NCBI GenBank assembly: GCA_004335635.1
Contig: QAXH01006521.1
Coordinates: forward strand, 1-18,227
Length of the DNA stretch: 18,227 nucleotides
Reading direction: 5' to 3'
Source of the DNA: Chloromonas sp. AAM2
Lineage: Eukaryota; Chlorophyta; Chlorophyceae; Chlamydomonadales; Chlamydomonadaceae
Below, in pieces: positions 1-10,300 of this stretch. The position numbers were made by a program, and so were the translations under genes. How positions within the stretch are numbered: the first letter of the stretch is position 1; each line of letters opens with the position of its first letter. Below the pieces are notes generated by a model. That model was not told the origin of the DNA, did no database searches, and saw only the letters and a list, made by a program, of their open reading frames with translations.

Positions 1-107
1 TGCATGGGGTGTGTGCGTGTGCATGGGGCGTATGTGCGTGCATGGGGCGTGTGTGCGTGCATGGGGCGTGTGTGCGTGCATGGTGTGTGTGTGTGTGTGT
101 GTGTGTG
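1..107. repeat. 19-bp minisatellite passing into (GT)n
   Basis: TGCATGGGG starts at 1, 20, 39, 58 and (as TGCATGG) 77, exactly 19 bp apart. The consensus is TGCATGGGGCGTGTGTGCG. The last copy runs into an uninterrupted (GT)12 at about 83-107. The array continues to the window edge. Confidence 0.95.
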
Positions 108-468
108 CATGCACGTGTGCGTGTGTGGTGTCAGCTTGTGCCCGTGAAGAGGACAGGGCTGGATGGGAGACACTCAGCGGCAGGTGTGGGAGGCAGGGGC
201 AGCCAGGCGGGCATACAAGGGAGCTGCCTTGTGGTGCAGTAGCTTGTGTGTGCATGCCTGGAGAGCAGTGTTGGGCTGGTCACCAGAATGCAGGACGGCA
301 CAGGGAGAGTAGGTGTTGGGGTAGTGTTGGGGTGGATAATCACAAGAGCTGCCGAGCCGGGTCAGGAAGCAGTTTCAGCCGGTCCGGTGTGGCTTGTACT
401 GCAGGATTGGTTGCTCGCTCTCCCTGGCAGCTGACAAGTGTTGCCTGCCTTTGAACCCCTGGCTGCAG
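1..468 (+). other. 3' part of a kinesin intron
   Basis: This is non-coding sequence upstream of exon 1, ending in CCCCTGGCTGCAG at 456-468. It holds a GT-rich minisatellite at its left end and otherwise G-rich unique sequence. Short open frames here arise from the GT/GTGC repeat and show no domain. Confidence 0.8.
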
Positions 469-1103
469 GCCAGCAGCATCAACCGCAGCTTGCTTACGCT
501 CAGCAGCGTCATTCGAGCACTGGGCGCAGAGCCGGGGGTAAGGCTGTGTGACTTGTGGGAGTGAATTCGGACACAGTGTAGGAGTGCACCAAGCATGAAG
601 GACAATAGGAGTGCACCAAGCTTAAGGGATGAGGATGTGGGGCACAGGCGCACACAGCTGAGCGTGTGGGTGAATAATTGTTGGTCTGGCGGTGGGTTGG
701 CAGTTGATGGCACGGGCGATTCCACACACCGCTGGCTTCACCATTCAATCAACTGGATGATGGTTGGTTGGCCTGGCTTGTGGACTGCAATGAAGTGGTC
801 CATCGTACATACTGATCATTTCACCGCTCAGGAGCCCCTGCAAGGACCAAAACTCTTCTGCCGGCCAGGTCCAACACTGACTATATCACTCATTCTGTCA
901 CTCATTCCTGGCCGTTACTCCAGGCCCGCAAGCACGTGCCATACCGTGACTCCAAGCTGACCCGCATCCTTCAGCCGTCGCTGGCCGGCAACGCCCGCAT
1001 GGCCATCATCGTGACCATCTCCCCCGCTGCTGCATGCGCCGACAACACACGCGCTGCGCTGCACTTTGCCAATGCGGCCCGGCGGGTGGTCATGATGCCT
1101 AAG
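469..1103 (+). other. Kinesin motor domain, C-terminal end (exons 1-2)
   Basis: Exons 1 (23 codons) and 2 (60 codons) encode the last third of a kinesin motor: the helix-alpha4 motif SINRSLLTLSSVIRAL, then HVPYRDSKLTRILQ, SLAGNARMA, TISPA and ALHFANAARRV. This order and spacing are diagnostic for kinesins, and RILQ-SL-GNAR resembles the kinesin-7 class. Two positions differ from the usual LGGNARTA: Gly to Ala (LAGNAR) and Thr to Met. The acceptor at 467-468 shows that an intron precedes exon 1, so the ATPase P-loop and switch I/II exons lie upstream of the window. Confidence 0.95.
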
Positions 1104-1254
1104 GTGCGCGGAGGTGCCACATGCACACAGGGGCAGCATACACACAGGGGAACACAAAACTTCACGTGAAGGCAGAGTCAACAGGCGTGGTTGGCAACTC
1201 CGTCCAGAGACTGTGTGTGTATGTACGACTGTCTGTGGCCATGTATGTTGTATG

Positions 1255-1303
<49 letters not shown>

Positions 1304-4300
1304 TGTGTGTGCCTCGTTGCACACCAGGAGTGCTTTTTCACACTTAAGGATAAAACAAACATTTTTTAGAATCATTGTATACTGTGCTGATGCTGAGGAC
1401 ATCTGAAATCCGCAGTGTTAAGGCTAGTGCCTCGAGGCATGTTTTGATCCGAGCGGCATTGTCGCCATGGCTGGTTTGTTTGATTGCAGGTGAATGAGGT
1501 TCACTCCTCGCAGACGCTCATCCGGCGCATGCAGGCGGAGATAGACATGCTGCGCACACAAGTGGTGAGAGATGCAAGGGCCGAGCGGGATGCTCATGCA
1601 AGCGCACAGATGCGTGGTTGTTGTTTACGCCAGCTTCTGTTTCTCTTGTGGGACGATACACATGTAAATCATATACATATACATTCGCACATATACGCAC
1701 ACATACACATACTCTCGGGGCTGCAAAATGTACATGCACGACTGATGACTGGTTCAAACCTCGGCTGGGTTAGAATTCCAGGTCGTTCTTTCAAGCGCAG
1801 GCACGTGCATACATTCTTTCCTTTGCACCTGGTGTCTGCATGCAAGTCTCTATACCCAGGAACGTGTGCTTGTTGTGCACCATGCAGACAGCCAACCGAT
1901 GGCAAGAGGTTTTGGAGGCCAAAGAGGAGGAGGTGCGTTCTTCCACGCACTCAACTCCTCGCCAGGAAAACGCCTGACCTGCATTGACTGCCTTGCACAC
2001 GAGTCGTCGTTCACCTTAGGAGCACACCTAACGTGCATGAACCCCAGCCGCTACCATTTCATGCCCATGCCCGTGCATCTTGTTGCCTTATGACTGCAGA
2101 CCAGCACAACACAGTGAACAGTAGCCAGTTGTTGCTGTGCAATCATGTACATCTGAGCAGTGCAATACCTGCTGCATCACCTGTCACAATGGTGAAACCA
2201 GTACCTTGTGTTGGCCTGCCTTTGACGCCTGGGGCAGGTGCGGCGAGCTGGGGAGCATGCGGCGATGCTGCAGCGGCGCTTGCAGAACTTCGAGCGGCTG
2301 ATTCTGCATGGAGGCACGCTGGCGGCAGGCGGCAGCACACACAGGGTGTGTGGGTGCATGATGTGTGTGCCACGCATGTCTTGGCCACGATAATGATCAC
2401 GGTGTGCAAACAAGACGGGCAAGTGTTGTGTGGTGTTGTCCCGGCCAGGTGTCTGGTGCGCGAGGCCTGCAGCATGGACTCTCCGTTGTTTCACTTGTTT
2501 GGCGTTCCGCGCATGTTCGACGCAATGCTAATGGCCTAAGCGGGTGTGAGCAAGGTCTCGGTGTGCAGGAGAGCCCTGCAGCAAGGTGATTGTGATGCAT
2601 GGCGGCTGCCCCACATGTGCGCAGGCCCGGCACAGTTTTGATGGCAGCAGCATCGACCTCTCAGCGGTTTCCTCTTGGTGGCAGCACGCTGACGCTGCTG
2701 CTCAGGATGGGCAGCGTGCGGGGAACTCTGCAGCGGGCGTGGGGGCGGGCGCGGCGGATTCACAGACGTCCCGCTCGCTGCGAGCATCCTGGAGTGCAGG
2801 CAGCGGAGCAGGCGCAGGCACACCCGCAGCCACTGCGTCAACTGCCAACCACCAGCAACGGATTCCAACTTCTGGCCGCAACCAACGGGGCGAGGCGGTG
2901 TCGGCAGGCGGGGCTAAGGGCCCTGTGCGGCCCAGCGGTGCGGGGCAGGGGTCCAAGGCGGCAGCGGGGCACATGGCGGCCTCAAGTGCGGGTGGGGCGT
3001 GCAAGACTCCGTCACCTGCCAGCGGGCGGGCAGGCAGCAGCCAGCTCGTGTCGGGGGGGCTGCAAGGGCAGCCACAGTGGCTACTGCTGGACTACTTCCT
3101 AGCACCAAGAGTGCGCAAGGTATGCAGGGTGCATTGCGGCATGTGCGGTCAAAGTGCATTGCCAGCTGACCTGGCACCAACTCAGCGGCCTTGATTGCCA
3201 GGCCTTGAAGCCTACCTGAAGGCAACTCTCGCCTGACCTGCTTTGCACAGTGTTCGTGAGCCTAATCCTACAGCATTGACCCTGGCCGAGCCTGTCTCCT
3301 GCTGCCTGTGTTGTGTGTGCCCGCAGGCTGCCAGTCAGGGAGGCATCGGGCCGCCCCCAGGCACCCCGCCATCCCGCATCCCGTCCATGGGCGGTGCAGT
3401 GGGCGCGCGCGGACCCCCGCCTGTGCCCAAGCTCAACCTGACAAAGCTAGCCATACAGAAGCTAGAGGTGCGCGGTGTCTGTGTCTCTGGCTTGCAAAAC
3501 CTGGCCCAGAACGAGCGATTAGGCCTGAGGACCCGTGCACTGCAAAGCGAATGAGCGTGACAACAAACGACCTGTACACTGTGTCTACCATAGTCCCCTT
3601 CAGGATCACGAATCACCGCACGCATACATATGCATCTGGATTGCGTCCGCGTGTCCTGTCCCTGGGCACCTTAGCTATGGCTCGCACTCTGCACAGCAAC
3701 TGAGCGACAAACAAGCTGTACACCATACGATTAATTAAGATCAGGATCACAAAGTACCGCATGCATGCACGGATGCATACCAAGTGCGTCTCCGTGTTCT
3801 TTGCCGCAGGCTCCCTGTGGTGCTGAGGTGGATGCGGCCCTAGCCGCCCTACAGGCGGAGGTACACTGCATCAGCAGCACGGCCGCGGCCACTGGCTTGC
3901 TCACAGGCGCGCTTGCGCCCCCGCCACCGACCACACAACCCCCGCAGCACCGAGCGCCAGGTTCAGGAGGTGCTGAGGGAGGCAAGTCATCTCCACCACA
4001 CATGGCGAGCGCAGGTGCCGCTGAAGCATGCGCAGACTCGCAGCAAGCTGCGGCTGCAACGACCCACGCAGCGATGTCAGACATTGGCACGGATCAGAGC
4101 ACTGCACCTGTGCAGTTTGTCAGTTCCGGGGTGGCAGATGCAAGCACAGCAGACGCATCCGGCCCTCAGCTTCAGGCCGTGCTGGGGGGCACTGAGGGCG
4201 GGAGAAATGTAAGCGGGTCGGGCGTGGAAGCGAGCCGATTGCATCAGTTGCAGCAGCAGTTGGCGGCCCTGGAAGCTGATATGGAGACAGAGGTGGGTAA

Positions 4301-7300
4301 GGTTCAGGACACACGGGCGGGGCAGGCACTCTCACCACAGGTTCACAAGCACACCACACAATTTCCAACAGCCCGTTTGCCACACACGCAAGGGGTGTGA
4401 ATTGCGATCAAATTGACTTGTCTAGGCCTGTTCGATCATTGGTTGTTCATATGGTATGCAGCACTTCCTGTTTGTGCTTGCAGGGCGACGAGGGAGGTGG
4501 TGCGGATGTGCTCACGCCCCAGCCTCACTCCGCCTTCCTCTCCCAGCCCCAGCCATCCGTCCCCTCCATCGCCCTCTTGCAAGCGGCTGCCGGTTTGCCT
4601 GCGTGCGGGGAGCTGGAGGCGCGGCGGGCGCTTGTGGCGGCGCTGCGGTCGGAGGTGGCGCGATTGTGCAGCCTGCGGGACGCTAAGGCTCGTGCCAGTG
4701 CCGCTCTGCTGCGTATGGCCGGCAACCGCACCACACAGGACCCAGGTACACGGGGCAAAGGACAGGGGCAGCTCTGCAAGTTCATAGCTACTGTGTGAGA
4801 CGACAAGGGCAGAGAGACAGTCAGATACATTGGGGCAGGGCGGGTGCAAACACATATTGGCAGCTGATGGAACTGTGCGGGGGCACCGCGGCACTGCGGC
4901 CAGCACAGCCAAGCGCAGAAGGCGTTAGCTATGTGGGGACGTGAGGAGCACTCACGTACGCTTCAGCACATTGACGTGTTGCTGGTACAGTGGTGCAGTT
5001 AACAGTTGTCCTGATTGCTTCCCTCCCGCCAATGCCCCTGCTGAGCAGTCCTCCACGGACTGAAGGCCATGTAATCAACAACCACACGAACAGCAAGAGC
5101 AGACCCTGTGTGTTGCCTTGATGTGTTGTGCAGACCATGTGGAGGATGAGGAGGGCGACCCGTCTTTCAACGCCCTGCCCGAGTGGATGATGCAGGTTGG
5201 GGTCGCCACACTGTGCTCATTGTATCTGATACGTCAGGCGTGCTGTCACGCTTGTCACAGTCCACATCATCAGCGTGGTTTTCTGCCCAATGCGTTAGGA
5301 CTCTGCTGTCTGGTCGCTCTTGACTATTTGCTCTCTTGACACTCTTTCATGCACAAGGTGTAGCTAGGCTTAATTGCTGACTATGCTTCACTTGGCTGAG
5401 CCGGCAGGGGCTTGCTTTGTGTGTAGGTGTAGGTGCGTGCACCTGCCTGCCATTCCCGACACCTGGCCTGTGCCCGCAGGTATACCTGGCCCATAAACAA
5501 GACGAGCGGGAGGCCACACGCAGCACATCCTTTGACACAGGTGGGTCCTTGCAGCTCCATCATACCTGGGCACCTGCCATGCAGGGGGTGTGATGCGCAG
5601 CACAGTAGGACGGGGCTGCAGGTGTCATGGCGCTTACCGCATGCGCCATAACCCATCCCGCAGGGAGGAAATGGCACGCAGCATGTCGGGCACCGGCACA
5701 TGCCAGTCAGTTCTGTATGGTTATTTCAGGAATGCGATCATTTTTCCGAGAACAGCCCTCTGCATGTTGGCTGGTCAAGACCGCAGTGCGTCGAATCAAA
5801 CTCCAGTCAGACAGTGGAATTCTACCAGAGTCTCACACTGTCAGATTCAACCTCAATCCGTTCAAGTCCAAACGTGTTTTTCTGCGGTGGTTGGTGGTTG
5901 ATGGTGATGTCGTGGTATATGGCCAGTTTTGCTGCTGCCGTATTAACGGCGTTTACAACTGCAAGATTGTGCTTGTATTGGGTTGCATAGTGGGTATCAA
6001 GGCGGACTCAGGTGTCAAGCTCAAAGCTGTGTAAGGACATGTGCTTGTGCTCTGCTGAAGCAGGACTTGACACAGACCTCGAGCCTGGCGGTCAAGGCAT
6101 TAGCTGGCACGCCCGTCCGCCTGCAAGCGGTGCAGCCCGGGCCCGATATGGGGTGATGGCGGGCGGGGCGGCCTCGGCAGCGGGGGAGGAGAGCGGGGGC
6201 GCGGGCGGTGGAACGGAAGAGAGCGGCAATGGCGTGTGCGGGGGCGCTGGGACGGACGATGACGAAGGCAGCACGTGCACAAGCAGCTGCGTGGTCGTGC
6301 GGGCGGTTGGACGCAAGGCGGGTGGGGTGGCGGGGGGCATGCCCCAGCAGCACAAGCTTGGTCCTGCCGGTGTGGATGTGGGGCACAGTGGGGATGCCGG
6401 GTGTGGCCTGGAGCCCGCGGGCAGCATGACACCGTGCAGCAAGGGCCCCGGGCGCCGGCAGGGCGGGCCGCAGGCAGAGGGGCCTGCAACTGACGAAGCC
6501 AGGTGCGGAACTCAACATGATGCAAAATCACGGGAAAATCCAAATAAAACAACTTTTCAACAAGGCAGAATCCGGCTAAATCAGCTATCACCCGCCTCAG
6601 GCCTCTGTTCTGCCCGTGACAAGATGCAGACGATCCTGGTTTGGTTGCCTCGGAAGTTTAATTTTCACCATCCATTCACTCCATTCATGACTGATTGGGG
6701 TGGTTGCCCAGGGTGATGCGGGTTTTCCAAGCCAGTGCAATATCAAACAGTCCACCCTGCAATTCCTTTGTCAGTATTGTCCTTTGCCGCAGGGATGGTA
6801 CCTCCACAGCAGCAGGTGCGGGTATGTGCGGAGGCGGGAGCGGGGCGACGCCCAGTGTTGGCTCTGCCGCCACCCTTCACCAGGCGGACCAGCGCTGGGA
6901 CAGCCACCGAGTGAGGCAGGTGCTGCACGACCAGAAGGCCGAGGTCACCCACTGGTAAGCCACACACTAACGCTGGGAAGAGGCAGCGCACTAACGGACT
7001 TAGGGTTTTGGAGCTTAGCAGCAGCAGCAGTCCTTTGGGTTCAAATCCAGTTCTTGACGGCGGTTTTGAGCTTAACACAGTCTTTTGCAATGCGCGTGAT
7101 GATGTTGTATATGACACTTGGGCCATCTTCTGTTTGACTTGTTGGACGACACGGTTGTCGTCTGAGCCAAACAAAACCCTGCTCATATCGGCCTTTAATC
7201 CACATCTACCCATGCTACCATGACCCTCCAATCAGACTTGGAGCCGGGCTCATCTTGACTTGACCCTTGCACGGCTCTGGTCTGTTGTGTTTACCCTGCG

Positions 7301-10300
7301 TTTGTTGGCACGTGCTCCTCCTGGGCAGGTACAAGAGTGAGCTGCGCCGCTTGCGTGCTGAGGTGGTTGGCAGCAGTGCTGCTGACGTGGCTGCATTGAG
7401 AGATGCTCTGGAGCAATACAAGGAGGCCACAGAACGGCTGGAGGTGCAGAAGAAGCTGCTGCTGCACCAGGTAACGGGTTCACTGTGCCAAACATCTGCT
7501 TGGGTCCACAGGGCAGCCTCGCTGCTGCTGAAGGGCAGTCTCAGGCAGCAGCGAGGTGACTAGGGGGTCCACTCGCGGCATGAGGGCAAGTACTCATGCT
7601 TTGCAGGTTAACTGCGCTGCCAGAAGCAAATTTTTTGCTCTCACCTGATTGCTCCTTTTGTGGTCTTTGCCTCCTTCCCCCAAATTCCAAATGCAAAGCG
7701 CTAGTCTTTTGTACCACTCACGTGACGGAATTGTGGTCTTTACTTTTCCAATCCCCAACAGGTGCTTAGGCTTGAGTTGGCGTTGGAAGAGCAGGGCGCT
7801 GCGTGCGCTGAGTTGCAAGCAGCTAACCAACAACTCACCGCGGAAAAGGAGCAGGTATGGGACCACAGTATGAAAAGTGATGGCTGCCAGTATGGGTATG
7901 AGCACTCGCACGTCAAGAACAGAGGCAAGGTGAGAGGTGGCATTGACACGGCCTGCTGAGGTCTGAGAGGTGCAGTCACATCACATTCGTTGTTACACAA
8001 TGATCGTTCGCGCAAACGCGCACACCGGCGTTCGGAAATAGAGTTGATTGGATCCGGGGCAGTGCACAAACAATACAGTTAGGTATGACAAAATATATGC
8101 ACAATCACAGCGGAAGCACACACTGTAATTGACTCCGATGCTGATCGACGCACACCCGTCGTATCACCTGCGCTCAGCGACAACACGTTGCTGTCTGCTC
8201 GCCTGCAGGTTGGTTTTGAGATCATTCAGGCCAAACTGGCTGCGCGTGCCGCATCGGCCGCAGCGGTCATAGCGCAGCGCGAGGCCGACGCCCAACAGTA
8301 CGCAGACACCTTGGAATCAGAGCATGGAGCAAACTTCAACCGCCAACTGAGCATGTTTGATGCCGGGGACGACGGCTGGGAGGCCAAGGTACAGATTGCT
8401 TAAGCAACGAGCCATGGTACAGTTACGGCACCTGGTGTTGAGGAGGTTAAGGAGTCTGACCAAAAGCACATGTGATACTTGTACACATTGGGTGACCAAA
8501 AGCACATGGGATACTTGCACACATTGGGTGACCAAAAGCACATGGGATACTTGCACACATTGGGTGACCAAAAGCACATGGGATACTTGTACGCATTGGG
8601 TGATCAAAAGCACATGGGATACTTGCACACATTTGGATGCTCAAACCAGCAGTGAATGCGCCGCAGTCTTGCTTGAATGCACATGTGCAGATGCTTGCCC
8701 ATGCTGCGTAATGCGTGTTGCTGATGTCCATCTCTGCACATGCAGGACACCCCAGAATCTCTGACGCCCCGCATCATTGAGCTATGGCACGAGCTGTCAG
8801 TGCCGCTAGCCTACAGGTCCCGGTTCTACCTGGGCTTCATGTCCAAAGAACTGTTCTGGTTCGAAATGGAGCACAGGTGCGGCTCACATGATGAGAGATC
8901 CAAGTCCCCCAGTAGCTCGTCCACACAAAAAGTATCAGTGGATGTGAGTTGCTACTGTGGTGGTAATCCCACAAAAATGCCTGTCGATGGCACCCCCTGA
9001 GCACTGACGCACAGGCCCCTTCGGGAGGCTTGCAACAAGCACAGGGGGGTTGCACCGGTGGTTGAGGTGGTTGGTGCATTGGTTGTCGCCAGTGCCGGGT
9101 GATGCTGGCAGCAGAATGCATGATGACTAGAAGACATGTTGACAGGAGTGCGCATTCCAATCAATGCAAGCCAGACTGGTTTATAGAGCCAGGCACATTT
9201 GTGAACGTTCTATGGTGCAGGCGATTGGAGTGGAAGCGCTCCCAGCTTGCGGCGGGTGGGCCAAACAGTGCAGCATACCGGGAGCTGCAGCGGGCAGGGC
9301 GCAACCTAGACGTGGGTGCAAGGGGGTGTTCTGGGGGCTGTAAGGGTTTAGACAGTGGCTGTGGTGGCGCGCGATCTGCATGGGGTCGGGCATTGAGACA
9401 AGCTGCAGCCTGCAGGGAACAGCCTGTCAAGCCAGTGCATCAGAGGACCCGGTTGTCAAGGGGGCACTGGGGGATCCCCCAGCTGGTTGCGGTGGGGCAC
9501 GCATGTTGGACGGTCAGCATGCATGTCCACGTGAGATGCTAGGGAGCACAGTAGAGGAGCTGCAAAGCTCCAGGAACTCCAGGAACGCCTGACACCCAGT
9601 ACGATGTGATTTGTTGGTTGGCCACTTTGAATCTTTATTTTTTAGGTTCACCTGTCGGTTACGTCAGGGGTTCAGGTGTGGGTGGGTTTAGCCAGCAGGT
9701 ACCTCTGCACCAGTAAATACCTCTGCGCCGCAGGCAACATGCGTGGCTGCAAGCATGTGCCCTGCAGCCCATGGTGTGATGCCCTGGCTGTGTGCTGTGC
9801 AGTGGGAGCGCAAGGGTCTGGCAGCAGCCCTGAGGCACCAGCTCACCGACGCGCAGCGCGAGGTGCTCTACGCCACATGGGCCATTGACCCTATGAGCAA
9901 GGAGCGCAAACTGCAGCTGGTGCACAAGGTGGGATACGGCTGGAAAAAGACCGTAGACAGGATAGTGTTAGGCTTTACAAGCGACCGGAGAGGGTGGACA
10001 GGAATATCTGGCTTCAAGTCTTCTATGCAGAGGAGCTACAGCTGCGTTGAGGTGTGCAGTGCAGGGGATGAGCCACATAGCGCAATATCAAGACCGCTTA
10101 GTTGTGTTCCGCTGCCAGCCACCATTGGCTGTATCGGGCATAGCATGTCAACACACGCCCATGTGTACGGCCCACCTCCAATCTGTCTAGCCAGGTCCAT
10201 GACGCCATGCACGTCATGTGTGGGTGTGGGTGTGGGTGTGGGTGTGGGTGTGGGTGGGTGTTGGGTGGGTGTTGGGTGGGTGGGTGTGTTACATGGCCTT

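Noticed and set aside
5800..5860. Inverted repeat TCAGACAGTG / CACTGTCAGA in intron 11 as a transposon end
   Set aside because: Arms are only 10 bp with one mismatch, separated by under 25 bp, with no target-site duplication or element between them.
6021..6591. Long minus-strand open frames opposite exon 12 (up to 165 codons)
   Set aside because: They mirror a GC-rich, low-complexity plus-strand exon. The plus frame is fixed by matching splice phases on both sides; the minus frames give Pro/Ala/Arg-rich strings with no motif.
8457..8636. CRISPR-like array
   Set aside because: Units are contiguous with no unique spacers, and the context is a eukaryotic intron.
8357..8764. Open frame with a repeated THWVTKSTWDTC peptide
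   Set aside because: It begins in the wrong frame of exon 16 and runs through the intronic 36-bp minisatellite. The exon 16 frame stops at 8401 just past the donor, and exon 17 resumes the NACK domain in phase.
10217..10289. Interstitial telomere repeat
   Set aside because: Units are TGTGGG and TGGG, not TTTAGGG, TTTTAGGG or another known green-lineage telomere; better described as a G-rich simple repeat.
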